Assembly (NCBI GenBank): GCA_026315105.1
Contig: CM048744.1
Span: 312,983,270-313,047,269 of the forward strand
Direction of reading: 5' to 3'
Length of the DNA stretch: 64,000 nt
Origin: Locusta migratoria
Taxonomy: Eukaryota; Arthropoda; Insecta; Orthoptera; Acrididae
A program made the position numbers and the translations under genes. Below the pieces are notes generated by a model. The model searched no databases. It was not told the DNA's origin and saw only the letters and a program-made list of their open reading frames with translations. Positions 43,590 to 54,589 of the stretch are shown here, piece by piece (position 1 is the first letter of the stretch; each line of letters starts with the position of its first letter).

Positions 43590-44630
43590 CTCCCATGAAC
43601 CACAGACATTGCCGAGGTGGGGTGGCTTGCGTGCCTCAACGATGCAGATAGCCGTACCGTAGGTGCAACCAGAGCGGAGGGGTATCTGTGGAGAGGCCAG
43701 ATGAACGTGTGGTTCCTGAAGTGGGGCAGCAGCCTTTTCAGTAGTTACAGGGGCAACAGTCTGGATGATTGACTGAGCTGGCCTTGTAACACCAGCTAAC
43801 ATGGCTTTGCCATGCAGTTACTGCGAACGGCTGAAAGCAAGGGGAAACTACAGTCATTACTTCTCCCGAGGACATGCAGCTTTACTGTATGACTATATAA
43901 AGATGGCATCCTCTCGGGTAAAATATTTCGGAGGTAAAATAGTCCCCCCATTCGGATCTCTGGGCGGGGAGTACTCAGGAGGATGTGATCATCAGGAAAG
44001 ACAATACTGGCATTCTACAGGTCGGAGCGTGGAATGTTAGATCCCTTAATCAAGTAGGAAAATTAGAAAATTCAAAAAGGAAAATGGATAGGTTGAAGTT
44101 ATATATAGTGGGGATTAGTGAAGTTCGGTGGCAGGATGAACAGGATTTCTGGTCAGGTGAGTACAGGATTATAAATACAAAATCAATTGGGGGTATCACA
44201 GGAGTAGGACTGATAATGAATAAGAAAATAGGAATGCGGGTAAACTACTATGACCAGCACAGCGATCGCATTATCATTGTCAAAATAGATACGAAGCCAA
44301 CACCGACAACAGTAGTACAGGTTTATATGCCAACTAGCTCTGCCGATGATGAGGAAATCGAAGAAAGATATGAGGAGCTAAAGGAAATTATTCAGACAAT
44401 TAAGGGAGAGGAAAACTTAATTGTTATGGGAAACTGGAATTCGGTAGTAGGACAAGGAAGGGAAGGGAAGATAGATAGGTGAATATGGTCTGGGCAAAAG
44501 GAATGAAAGAGGAAGCCACCTGGTAGAATTTTGCACACAACATAATTTAGTTATTACAAACACCTGGTTTAAGAATCACAAAAGAAGGTTGTATACGTGG
44601 AAGAGACCAAGAGACACCGGGAGATACCAG
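43590..44630 (+). mobile_element. RTE-type LINE, 5' UTR and endonuclease domain, 3' truncated
   Basis: The element begins with the GC-rich RTE leader (GATAGCCGTACCGTAGGTGC near 43645) and runs into ORF2. The frame of 43985-44482 contains GAWNVRSLNQVGKLEN, then GISEVRWQ, TGVGLIMNK, VQVYMPTSSADDEE and LIVMGNWNSVVGQG, the motifs of the AP-type endonuclease that nicks target DNA. After a frameshift, GLGKRNERGSHLVEFC and LVITNTWFKNHKRRLYTWK follow. The element stops abruptly at about 44630, next to a G run, so no RT is present. The GNWN motif (usually G-D-W/F-N) has lost its Asp. Confidence 0.85.
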
Positions 44631-44639
44631 GTGGGGGGG

Positions 44640-45250
44640 GGGGGGGGGAGAAACACCCATTCCATAAAAGACTCAGGTATTGAGTCCTCCAGACACAGGT
44701 TTGATTCAAATGAACTTTGTTAATAGTAACAGAGCACATTCTGCAACCCAGAATGTGTTATTAATAGTAAAGAGAATAGTGTGTTCATTTGAGAATGTTT
44801 CACCCTTCTATATGAACAAGAGCTTAAAGGATATTGTGGGAAGTCTAAAATCTATTAAATGGTTGTGTAATGGTATGCTGTAAGTGGAAACTTCCAATCC
44901 ACAACCGACAGTGACTCTTAGAAATGTGAAGTGCCTTGGGGAATATCCAATAGAGATGGAACTACATAGTGCCTTGAATTATAGCAAAGGCATAGTCTCG
45001 TGTAGGGATTTAATGGGCATTCCAATTGATGGACTGAAGACAGAATGGGCTGCAGAAAGTATTGTTGACATTCAGAACATTAAGAAAAGGGTGGGTGGAA
45101 CACTTGTTACATCTGAGTCCTTCACTTTCAACAGTCAACGACCCCCAGATTATGTGAAACCAGGATTTCTTCGATTAAAGGTACAGCCATATGTTTCTAA
45201 CCCAATGCGCTGTTTTAAGTGTCAGTGCTTCAGGCACACCACCCTGGGTT
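44640..45250 (+). mobile_element. I-type LINE ORF1 fragment
   Basis: Two consecutive frames (44680-44883 and 44884-45300, split by a single stop) give KDIVGSLKSIKWLCNGML, then VKCLGEYPIEMELHSALNYS, then SRDLMGIPIDGLKTEW-like sequence, and KVQPYVSNPMRCFKCQCFRH, the first Cys-x2-Cys-x4-His of a retroviral-type zinc knuckle. This is the RNA-binding Gag-like ORF1 of an I-type LINE. It is related to the remnant at 14210-15078 and to ORF1 of the LINE at 45640. It is wedged between two oppositely oriented RTE copies. Confidence 0.7.
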
Positions 45251-45252
45251 GG

Positions 45253-45639
45253 GGCAAGGCCGGCATTTTGCAGTTTCTTCAGTTTGTCTACAGTTCATAA
45301 CTAATAAGATATGGTCAGAGTCTATATCTGCCCCTAGATATGTCTTACAGTTTAAAGCCTGGTCCGAAATATGTCTCACCCTTATAAAATCTATCTGGTG
45401 TCTACTGGTCTCTCCAACATATACAATCTTCTTTCATGATTCTTGAACAAAGTGTTTGTTATGATTAAATTATGTTCCGTACAAAATTCTACCAGAAGGG
45501 CTTCCTCTTTTGTTCCTTTTCTTACTACTGAGTTCCAGTCCCGAATCACAATTAAGTTTTCCTCTCCCTTAACTGTCTGAAATATTTCCTTTACCTCCTT
45601 ACACATTTCTTCGATCTCTTCAACCCTCAGGGGCTCAGC
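45253..45639 (-). mobile_element. Minus-strand RTE element, downstream piece (endonuclease end)
   Basis: The minus strand reads EIFQTVKGEENLIVIRDWNS, then LVEFCTEHNLIITNTLFKNH and ERRLYMLERPVDTR, the same endonuclease segment as in the plus-strand RTE at 43590-44630. It then continues about 140 bp further into the linker toward RT (to about 45253). Its upstream part is at 57535-58150, about 11.9 kb away, separated by an inserted LINE. RDWN in place of GDWN and several frameshifts mark it as dead. Confidence 0.8.
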
Positions 45640-46039
45640 ATTAATTTGCTAAGTACAGGCTTGGCGAACCCGAGGTCCTGGGCTGTGGGCTGTATCGCAC
45701 CAACAGTTCACAACACCGTAAGGTCTGTGCTTGCTTCAGCGACCATTGTTCGGTGCGATAGTGGAATGTTGTACGTTTCAGAGCCCGGGGATCTTGGATT
45801 AATCGCCCGGGTCGTGGGGACGATACAAACCTTTATGAAAGACCCTTCAATGTCAAGGTGTGCTGTGTGCCGAGGAGATGCAAGGCTGTTGAGGTTGAAC
45901 AGTCGCTAGCGAGCAACCTCTGAGGAGCTGCTGCACCTCAGTCATATAAGGCTTGCCCAAGTAAGCGGGGCTCTGCCTGAGCGGACATATAGTTACCTAG
46001 CTGCTCATGAGACAAGAATGAAACAAGCCAATAATAGCA

Positions 46040-46305
46040 TTGCCAGACGCAAAATCGGTGTCTCTAAGCGTGGCAAAACAGAATTTGACACTGGCTTATG
46101 ATCCTAAGACATTCCCTTCCCTTGGCACTCCATGGGTGAAACGTAGGGGCCTTCATAGATGCGAACCATACTCACCACAATATCTGGTGTGCGCCCGTTC
46201 CGATGGAGAGTTGTTCATGTCCACTAAGCAGCAGTTCTTTGACGACCACCTTGATAACACGTTTAGAGAAGTGGAGTCGTTTTCTAAGATGAAACATGGG
46301 GCTGT
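46040..46305 (+). pseudogene. I-like LINE ORF1, N-terminal part before the transposon
   Basis: The frame reads MPDAKSVSLSVAKQNLTLAY through YSPQYLVCARSDGELFMSTK and FREVESFSKMKHGAV. The last residues run directly into the transposon boundary at 46306. Removing the transposon and one copy of TGT makes this frame continue in phase as MKHGAVLRQMASPDQSQ into 52200. Codons after 46305 that appear open (to 46339) are transposon sequence. Confidence 0.75.
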
Positions 46306-46650
46306 TAGTACGGTGCAGTTAGCTCAAAAAACAGCCTAACCCAGGCATCCAAAGTAAAAGTTTCCCTCCAGCACCAAACTGTTCTATAGAGCGCACATAT
46401 TGTTTGGTAAAAAGTTACACCATTTTGAGCGTCGGCTTTGTGGGGATCGGGGGGGGAGGAGGAGAAGTTAGAAAATTAGCAGTTTTTCTTAAATATTTAG
46501 AAAACTATGCGGCTTAGCGCAAAATGTGCCAAATACAAAAATAATCTACATTAAATTGCAAACAAAAATTGTTCAGTACATAATCTTGCTAAAGTGAACG
46601 GTTACAGAGTTACGGAGGATGAAAGAGTAGAAATTTATGGATTTTTTATT
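46306..46650 (+). repeat. Left terminal inverted repeat of the Academ-like element
   Basis: It matches the reverse complement of 51855-52196 with a few indels, such as a roughly 10-bp insertion CTCAAAAAAC near 46322. Its inner part contains GCCAAATACAAAAATAATCT and ACATAATCTTGCTAAAGTGA in both arms. Confidence 0.85.
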
Positions 46651-46765
46651 TTTTGGAAAAATGAAATTATACAGAAATAACTAAACAGTTTTATTAAAAA
46701 GTAATATTCTTCAAGCGAACTGTAATCCAAAAGAGGGTAAGAGGCACCACAGAGAGTCATAAGTG

Positions 46766-46773
46766 TATAAATA
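46766..46773 (+). promoter_or_regulatory. Candidate TATA box of the Academ-like transposase gene
   Basis: TATAAATA lies about 290 bp upstream of the first ATG (47059), inside the element and just past the left TIR. Spacing to a start site near 46795-46800 would be normal. This is a motif match only. Confidence 0.35.
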
Positions 46774-47058
46774 CCGGGAACGAGAGCCGGCTTAGTAGAA
46801 GCGCTGCTGCCAGGACAAGGCCGAGCGTAGGGCGTGTTGTAGGGGTGGCCGACTACCTGCAGCCGGGACCTGTCGCCCGCCCACCTGCTGACCCACCCCC
46901 TGGCTGTCATCCACTGTCTTCCCTTCAGTCGTAGTGGGAGAGCAGTTGAGTGTGTTTGTGAGTGTTATTTCTAGTCAAGTTCTGCTGTCATTTTTTAAAT
47001 ATTTCGTCTTTAGAATACTGTGCGAACTATGTGATAATCACTTAAAAGTGTGTGAATT

Positions 47059-47634
47059 ATGGCAGAGTGTGTGTTGAAGCCTTGTAAGGACAAGGGTGGT
47101 GAACTAATTACTCTGACTAGGAAGGCGGTGGACAAAATGATACAGTGCAGTGAAATTCGTGAAGATGGTGTTAAAGACAAGTTCCTGGAGAATGACGCAC
47201 TTCAAGTACATAGTAAGTGTCAACAAAGTTATATATTACGCCCAAAGCCACCTAAACATGAAAAAGAACCTCCAGCAAAGATACCCCGTGAAACATTTGA
47301 TTTTAAAACCATATGTTTTCTTTGTGGTCGTAAGTGTGTAGATGTATCTAAATGCAGAAACCCAGCTCAAGAACAATTGAGCTTAGTACAGAAACTTGAA
47401 ATGATTGAAAGCATCCGAACGGAAGCAAATAACAGGCATGACAAGTGGGGAGATGAGGTAACTGTGAGGCTTTCTCAGGTCATAGACCTTATCAGTTCTG
47501 ATGGAAGATACCACTGGCACTGTTACCAGACATTTCAAAAGCCAGGTTCATCACAGCCCAAAATTGGAGCAGCAACAACCAAATGTGGGTCAAGCTATGA
47601 TGCCAAAAGGGAAGATGCTCTTGAAAAGTTGTGA
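47059..47634 (+). pseudogene. Academ-like transposase, N-terminal zinc modules
   Basis: The 191-codon frame opens MAECVLKPCKDKGGELITLT with a Cys4/Cys9 pair, Cys30 and HSKC (His51, Cys54), a likely zinc-binding fold. A second module, ICFLCGRKCVDVSKC near residues 85-100, is paired with YHWHCYQTF near residue 152. The spacing C...C...C...HxKC followed by CxxC...HWHC suggests two DNA-binding treble-clef-type fingers. The frame ends in a stop at 47632-47634, after which the protein continues in another frame (CDYLEENDECLYTFEELQTS from 47623). The ATG at 47059 has a good context (TTATGG). Confidence 0.6.
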
Positions 47635-48157
47635 TTACTTGGAAGAAAATGATGAATGTCTGTACACATTTGAAGAATTACAAACAAGTTCCTTCAACTT
47701 TGTCCCGGAGTTGAGCCATATACTGACAAACATTTGAAAAGAAAACTTATCCAGCACTACGGTAATAGCTTGAATTTTACAGAATTATCAGGCAAAAGAA
47801 ATGTGATTTGTTTTTCTGGAGCATTTACTAAAATTTTAACAGATAATTGATATAGAAATCGGAACTCTGATGACACTCAGGAGGAACTGAGAGTGGTCAA
47901 AACTGCAGCAGCTATTATTCGACGTGAGATAAAGTCGAAAAGCTACGACTATTCTCAGTTTCCAACAACTGTAGAAATTTGTTAAGGAGGAGCTGAACTG
48001 GTACCTGAAGTCTTGAATGTCTTGATAACTGAAATCATACAACCTACTTCTAAAAGACATAAACCCGAAAAATTTCAAAGAACGAAACAAATTACTGAAA
48101 GGAAAAAGAACTTCAATATCTCACAGTATAATAAGCACTGCACGTCCAAGATCATTT

Positions 48158-49957
48158 TTGTCCCCTATCCAACTTGGAATTGGTGTTTCATTGCAAAGAA
48201 AATTTGGCTCAAAGGTCTTGACCGATATACTGTGCAATTTGTGTGTTTGTGTACCTTACAAGGAAGTTTTAAAATATGAGAGATCAGTCACTTCCCAAGA
48301 AAGCACAAGAATTGAGAACGAATACATGCAGTTTGTTTACGATAATGCAGACTACAATGTTCACACTGTGGATGGCCATAACACATTTCATATCATGGGT
48401 GGAATTGCCTGCATAACACCTAAAACTGCTCTTCAAGTAGAGGACAAGGTACTTTGAAAGTATGTTACTGCTCATGCTGTTGAAAAGCGAGGCCTGTTCG
48501 ATTTGCAAACTTACAGAGTCCCAAGTACATCTGGCTATTCCACAATAGTTTCTACAAACATGGCATCCCTGAAAATAAAACCATTGTCATACAAACATGC
48601 CTGAAAACTTAATTTGTTTTGGTTGAGTGGTACATGGTTGGAAGGCACAGAAGAACGTAAACCTGGCTGGAGTGGCTGCATGGAAATGTTGTTTGGCACG
48701 AGACAATTCCAAACTTCGGCTGTAGTCCCTCTTCCATTTATTAACTTGGCTCCTTCAAATCTGTCAACAACTTATACAGCTCTTCTTCAAGCTCCCACAA
48801 AAGGGACCAGCAATGGACAAAGCACAACAATGGTGACTTTTGATCAGCATTTGTACGCTAAGGCTCGTGAAATAGTAGCAGCAGCTCCTCATGACAGCCC
48901 ATTGAAGTCACTCTTCATTCATTAGGAGGTTTTCATTTGTTAATGTCCTTTTTGTGAGCGATTGGATTCATCCTGGCAAGAAGTGGCTTGGAGGAGTTGT
49001 ACAGTACTGTCTATGGCAAAAACAGCATTCAACAAACGATGAATGGGGAAAGTTTACTCCAGGGTCATTCGTGCCCTCTTCCTCGTCGAAGAGGCACTCA
49101 CTGTATTTTTGGAAACTAGTGAAGCTCTCAATAGTGTGGATAAATATGAGCTTAATTTTGTGTATTCCACTTTCAATTAGGTAATGTATCTTCAGAAGAG
49201 ATTACAGTCAGCTGCAGTGAAAAGCTTTGTAGAAATTTTGGAACACCAACTTCAATGTTCAAAAGAATTAGGACAAGCACAAAAACTGTGGATACACTTC
49301 ATAGAAATGTTTGAGCTTGATCGAATGTTTGTTAGAGCTGAGAGGAGTGGGGACTTTCTCCTTCACCTTCACTGTATCCATAAAATGCTCCCCATTTTCC
49401 ATGGATCTGGTCACTTAAACTACGCCAAATCTGCACACGTTTACCTCCAAGACGCGCAGGAACTTCTCAATGAGCCCAGAAAACGATTTGTTTGTTAATC
49501 GTGGTTATTTCACCATCTGACGTACTGAAAAGTTTTGGTCTGGAGTGACATGACCATTGAACAGGTTTTGATAAGATCCTTGAGTAGCACTGGTGGATTG
49601 ACTGGAGGTAGAGGAATAAAAGCGACAACAATAGCAACATGGATTAACTCCATGCCAGCTTGTTTTCGGGTGTGTGAAGCTGTGGAAGAATTTGCAGGCG
49701 TGTGCAGCATCTCTTCAGAGCAGCAGGTGGAGCTACGAGAGGTAAGGCAGAAAAGAAATTGCAAGGACTTCAAAACTTTTATTTCTTGGCTTGAGGAGCA
49801 CAATCCGTTTTCTAAAACTCCTGAACTCTCCTCTTTATCAACAGGGGTTGTAGCAGATGAAAACGTGAACTGTGATAAAGCGTTTGAAGTTGGAACACTG
49901 GCTTTGAAAGAGATTGAGAACAAAACGTTCAGTGAGATACATTTGAAAAGAAAGTAA
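48158..49957 (+). pseudogene. Academ-like transposase, central region (several frames)
   Basis: Broken pieces continue the protein: LSPIQLGIGVSLQRKFGSKV and VHTVDGHNTFHIMGGIACIT (48158-48457), then STTMVTFDQHLYAKAREIVA (48614-48925), AQKLWIHFIEMFELDRMFVR and FLLHLHCIHKMLPIFHGSGHLN (49184-49498), and a VWSDMTIEQVLIRSLSSTGG through FISWLEEHNPF block (49535-49957). I recall a widespread family of uncharacterised insect and cnidarian proteins with this exact order (an FDQxLY...KA block, a Y/FHASGHxxYAK block, a WSDMxIEQxLMRSxK block). The catalytic residues of a DDE core are not assigned with confidence. At least six frame breaks occur. Confidence 0.55.
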
Positions 49958-49989
49958 GCTTTAAGTCTCTAGCCTCACTACCCAAGGCT

Positions 49990-51370
49990 ATGACAATTAA
50001 TAACGTAACAATATGTGTGAACCCTAACACTCTCTTACATCGGATGGTGTACACAGTAAGGAGTGATGATAGACTTGAAGAAATATTTCAGTATGAATTA
50101 TGTGCTTATCCTCCTTCCTTCTTCTACGAATCTGGCTTGATGAGGAAGGGAAGCAAATCTTCAATGGTGACTGTTTTGGTTCCGGAGTCAATTCAATCAC
50201 CTCAGATTCAGAGGAAGTGTCCTACATCATTGATGGAGGTCACCTCCTTCATCGTGTTGTCTGGTGACGCCCAACTACCTTCAGAGAGATTTGCAAGCAA
50301 TACACAGACTACATAATTGCTCATTATGGACCAGCAACTGTAGTGTTTGATGGATACGAGCAAGGAAACACAAAAGATGAACGCCTACGCAGATCACGTT
50401 CTGACAGGATTGAAGTGAAAGTAGAAGACTCAGTCAACGTAAATATTAATCAGAGTGAGTTTCTAGCTAATGCTAAGAACAAACTGTGGCTCATTTCTCT
50501 CCTTACAGTACACTTGTAAAGAGGTTGTTGCACAGTTCATCAAGCATTGGGTGACACTGATGTATTAATAGTTTCAACAGCGATTGATGAAGCTAAGAAA
50601 GGAGATGAATTTTGCGTAATTGCCAATGACATGGACATATTAGTATTGCTGACTGTCCACGCTCCACCAGAGAACAAATTAAAAATGGTCGTACCAAAGA
50701 AAGGCAATCAGAAGGACAAAGTGCACACTATTTCTGACATTCAGCGAGTCATTGGAGACATTAAAGGCATACTATTAGCAATATACACCTTCACAGGATG
50801 TGACACTGTATCAGCTGTCTACAAGAAGGGGAAAAATTACACCTTACAGGAAAGTGGAAGGCAACAACGCCCTTCGCACGAAACTTCTAGTCTTCAATGA
50901 CCCAAAAGCTGACCCCAATGCAGTGGCTGACGCTGGAGAGCATTTCCTTCTTGCCATGTTTGGAGCCAAGAACACTGAAGATCTAGATTGTTTCCGCTAC
51001 CAGTGTTACTTGCAGGCTATTGCAAAACAGCCTATACATGCACTTTTCAAGTTGGCTGCATTTCCCCACCACTTCAGCAGCTTCCAGGCAACATTCACTT
51101 AGAACCTACCACCAAGTGCAACAGTGGTTGAATGAGGAGAAGAATCCGCTTGAGTAGGGGTGGAAGAAGATTGGCGAACACCTGAGACCAATTATAACAG
51201 TACGTCCTGCAGCTCCCCAGGAGTTACTTTCCCTTATAGCGTGCGCTTGTAAAGATGAATGTGTCCGTAACTGCGAGTGCAGAAAGAGTGGTCTAAACTG
51301 CTCAACCATGAGCAGTAATTGATAACAGGGACACGAATATCACAGACGAAGATTCAGAAGAGGAGGGTGC
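49990..51370 (+). pseudogene. Academ-like transposase, C-terminal XPG/PIN-like nuclease block and CxC tail
   Basis: Pieces of one domain appear in order: MRKGSKSS (50145), then SYIIDGGHLLHRVVW (50215-50260), a DGY-E-type acidic turn near 50350, DTDVLIVSTAI (50553), FCVIANDMDILVLLTVHAPP (50610-50670), and FTGCDTVSAVYKKGK (50788-50832). Paired Asp in ANDMDIL plus GCDTVSA resembles the metal-binding acidic cluster of FEN1/XPG or PIN nucleases. A C-x-C-x3-C-x3-C-x-C stretch (ACACKDECVRNCECRKSG, near 51238) is a CxC tail found at the end of this protein family. The frames are broken by several stops. The nuclease assignment is inferred from motif spacing only. Confidence 0.5.
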
Positions 51371-51854
51371 TATGTTTGAAGACGACTGAATACTTAAAAG
51401 TCGTTTACATTAATTTAAGGTCGCATTTAACATTCTAACTTTTTATTCAGTAGTACAATTGAACTCGGTTAACTTCAAATCTTTCGATAAAACATGGTTG
51501 CAATATATATTCAGTTATACTGATTTTCTAAGGGAAAACCTCCAAAAGCTGTAGTTTTAAAAACGTTGTTACAAATGATATAATTATATATCATAATTAT
51601 GATACAGATTATTTATGTTGGAAAGATATTCATTCTTAGTGCGGAATTGTCCAGAGAAAATTCCGAGTGGGTTTCTCCATACCACAGGCTTATATGGCCC
51701 CTTTTCCCTTAAAAAGTAGCGCCCCTTGAGAAGGTGGTGAGGTTGTTGTTCCTTCAAGGGTTTATCACTAACAAACCACCGGCCACTAAAATCGCAATCT
51801 TCTTTTACAAAATGAAATCCTGTAAAAAAATGTTTCCTTAGCGTTTTTTCAAAA

Positions 51855-52196
51855 AAATCTAGAAAAATGCGGAAAATTGCTGCTTTTACTACCTCCGTAC
51901 CTCTGGAACCATTCACTTTAGCAAGATTATGTACTGGACCATTTTTGTTCGAAATTTAATGTAGATTATTTTTGTATTTGGCACTTTTCACGCTAAACCG
52001 CATAGTTTTCTAAATATTTAAGAAAAACTGAAAAAACTGCTAATTTTCTAACTTCTCCCCCCCCTCCCCCTCGAACCCGACGCTCAAAATGGTGTAACAT
52101 TTTACCAAACAATATGTGTGCTCTATAGAATAGTTTGGTGTTGGAGGGAAACTTTTACTTTGGACGTCTGGGTTTAGGTCTAATTGCACCGTACTA
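51855..52196 (-). repeat. Right terminal inverted repeat of the Academ-like element
   Basis: This is the partner of 46306-46650. Shared words, read on the minus strand, include GTACGGTGCAATTAG, CAAACTATTCTATAGAGC and AGATTATTTTTGTATTTGGC (plus-strand form). Both arms also carry a G/C-run spacer at matching positions (about 46449 and about 52058). Confidence 0.85.
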
Positions 52197-52199
52197 TGT

Positions 52200-53109
52200 A
52201 CTGAGACAGATGGCGTCCCCAGACCAATCGCAAGTATTACTTGTCTGTGAGATGCTGGGTAACATCCCGGTGAGTATCACGCCCCACAAGTCTTTAAACA
52301 TGGTCCAAGGTCTAATGTACCATAGAGATCTATTGTTCCAGACCGATGAAGAGTTGCAAGTGAACCTGCAGCGGCGAGGGGTTCACTTTGTCATCAGGCG
52401 GGTGTACAGGGGACCTAAAGACAATTGGGTTGCCACCAGTGCTTTTATCTTGGCCTTCGAAGGTGACACACTGCCTGAGAAGGTCAAGATGATAATATAC
52501 CAGTGTGATATAAGGCCATATGTCCCTCCCACTATGCAGTGTTTCCGATGCTGGAAGTTCGGGAACTTGTCGTCCCAATGTTCTTCCAGCCCAACCTGCA
52601 GGGAATGTGGGCGGACATCAAACCTGGACACCCCATGTACCCCACCTCCTGCTTGCGTAAATTGTGGGCAACACCATCCGCCATACTCACCAAATTGCAC
52701 TGTTCTACGTCAGGAACAGAAAACAATGGAGATCAAGACCCTGGACCAGCTCACTTTCTCTAAGGCACGTAGAAAGTATGAGCGACTCCATCGTGTGAAG
52801 ATGACAACATCCTTTGCCGCAGTCACAGTGGCACCCGTTTCTTTGCGAACGACAGAATCGGTGTTCTCTCCGTCCATGGGCCGTACTGCCCATCAACCTT
52901 CTACTACCCCCTCAACGGGTGGGGACTCATCATCATTCATTGCTCCCCCAACACCTGTGGGAGCAATACCCACCCCACCATCGGGGACATCAGTCCCTGC
53001 TCCCCAGCCAGAGAAACAACAGTCTTCCTTGGGCCCTCTCACTCAGAAGGGTTCCTTTGGGGCACTCCATTCCGAGGCTTCCACAAGTGGAATGGAGGAT
53101 CCCAGCTAG
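52200..53109 (+). pseudogene. I-like LINE ORF1, main part with zinc knuckles
   Basis: The frame continues from LRQMASPDQSQVLLVCEMLG through PVSITPHKSLNMVQG and the YQCDIRPYVPPTMQCFRCWKFG boundary into Cys clusters: CFRCWKFGNLSSQC, CRECGRTSNLDTPC and CVNCGQHHPPYSPNC. The first two have Asn where the knuckle His is expected; the third keeps a His. A Ser/Pro/Thr-rich tail follows to 53109. The apparent ATG at 52135 lies in the transposon end and is not the real start. ORF1 proteins of this kind coat LINE RNA. Confidence 0.8.
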
Positions 53110-53428
53110 AGGCTGAAGGATGTGCCCGGCCCCAGTAGACAGGCTTCCCGATCGACATCAGGCCCTGAGTCCACTTGGGAGAAGTCAACCCAGTTCTCAA
53201 AACCGAAAGGGCAATGAGAGGCTTAGGAGAAAAAGCCCTACGTCATCTGCCTCAGAAGATGAGGTGGAGATCCTTGCATCTCACTAGGATCTGGCCCTCA
53301 CTAAGACAGTTGAGCCAATGCTCCTAGATGATGTAGATGCTCAACACCTGGCAAAACATAAATCTTTGGACTGATGATTTTCTGTCCTACATAATGGTCT
53401 TCCAGCAAAGAGATAATCACATTCATCA

Positions 53429-54462
53429 GTGGAATTGCGGCATTTTTTTTTCAATTGTCCAGCTGAGCTGCAGCAGTTGTTGTGCCGATTCCCTGTGGTC
53501 TGTTTAGCATTGCAGGAAACATGGTTTCCTGCCCAGTGGACCCCTGCCCTTCAGGACTACTATAAGAACCGCTCTGTTTACGACAGAGTCTCCGGTGGTG
53601 TCTGTGTTTCTGTCCTCGCTGCTGTCCCGAGTGCCCCTGTGCCTCTTCGCACAGGCCTCAAGGCAGTGGCTGTTTCATACGGGTAACACAGGAACTTACT
53701 ATCTGTTGCCTGTACCTCTCCACGGATAGGTTGTCTCCCCTGCTGACCTTTCTGCCTTAGTTGCTCAACTTCCCCCCACCATTCCTCCCTTTGGGGAACT
53801 TCAATGACCACCACACTTTGTGGGGTGGAGCAGAGATCTCCCGTCGTGGTAGGCACGTTGAAACGGTACTGGCACGGCAGGACATCTGCCTCCTTTTCAG
53901 CGTGGCACACGGTACGTACTCAGCTATTGACCTTTCCATTAGCAGCCCTAGCCTTCTCCCCCATCTCAGCTGGAAGGTACACGAAGATCTGTGTGGTAGC
54001 GACCACTTCCCCATTCTTCTGTGTCTGCCTCAGTCCCAAGATGCTTACCGCCCATCCCAGTGGTCGCTCTGCAGAGTGGATTGGCCAGCCTACACCTCAG
54101 CCGCTGTGGTAGCTGCTCCACTTTCTTCAGACATTGATCTGGCAGTTCACCAAGTAACTGCATCCATCATTTCTGCCGCTGAGGCCACACTCCCCAGTTC
54201 TCGGGGCTTGCTTAGACTTATGTTGGGCCTTTGTGGATTCCAGAAATCAGAGGCCATCCGGAAATGTCGGCAAGCACTGCAGCATCACTGGAGCCACCCT
54301 TTGATTGAACACTTGATCGCATTTAAGGGCCTCCGGGCCCAAGCTCGGCAATTAATCCAGCAAAGCAGAAATCTTGGGAACAGTACAGCATGTGCTTCTC
54401 CGTCTCTGGTTTGGTCGCAAGTGCAGAGCACATGGCAGAGCATTACAAACATTGTTCTCTGA
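53429..54462 (+). pseudogene. I-like LINE ORF2 endonuclease domain (broken)
   Basis: Pieces match the AP-type endonuclease of I-like LINEs: VVCLALQETWF (catalytic Glu near 53515), SGGVCVSVLA, VPLRTGLKAVAVSY, then after a shift LPPPFLPLGNFNDHHTLWGG near 53775 (normally G-D-F-N-x-H-x-x-W-G, here GNFNDH), SAIDLSISSPSLLP near 53920, and GSDHFPILL near 53996. Frames change near 53690. This domain nicks the target to start reverse transcription. The Asp of the D-F-N motif is replaced by Asn, as in the plus-strand RTE at 43590. Confidence 0.8.
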
Positions 54463-54589
54463 TGGCGGCCTACAGCCCACAATTTCACATACTTAAAGAG
54501 CGAGTAGAGACATGGACGTTATCGTTCCGCACGCGCCGTCAGGAGACACATAATGCTCCATTTAGTGTGGGAGTTCGAAAGTGCCCTAG

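Larger units (their letters stand above)
46306..52196 (+). mobile_element. Academ-like DNA transposon, 5.9 kb, long TIRs, 3-bp target duplication (TGT)
   Basis: The ends start TAGTACGGTGCAGTTAG (left) and, reversed, TAGTACGGTGCAATTAG (right). Inverted similarity continues for about 345 bp (46306-46650 and 51855-52196), including AAAGTAAAAGTTTCCCTCCA and TTCTATAGAGC. TGT is duplicated outside (46303-46305 and 52197-52199), and the LINE ORF1 frame is restored when the element is removed, fixing the borders. The interior codes for a large protein on the plus strand in broken frames (47059-51370) with zinc modules, a long helical middle and an XPG/PIN-like nuclease block. A 3-bp duplication plus nuclease fits the Academ superfamily; the superfamily name is my inference. 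Confidence 0.75.

Noticed and set aside
46306..46339. ORF1 residues STVQLAQKTA at the end of the 46040 frame
   Set aside because: They are encoded by the left TIR and are absent from the uninterrupted LINE.
52135..52199. True start of the LINE ORF1 at the ATG at 52135
   Set aside because: Bases up to 52196 belong to the right TIR of the inserted transposon. The frame is continuous with 46040-46305 once the insert is removed.
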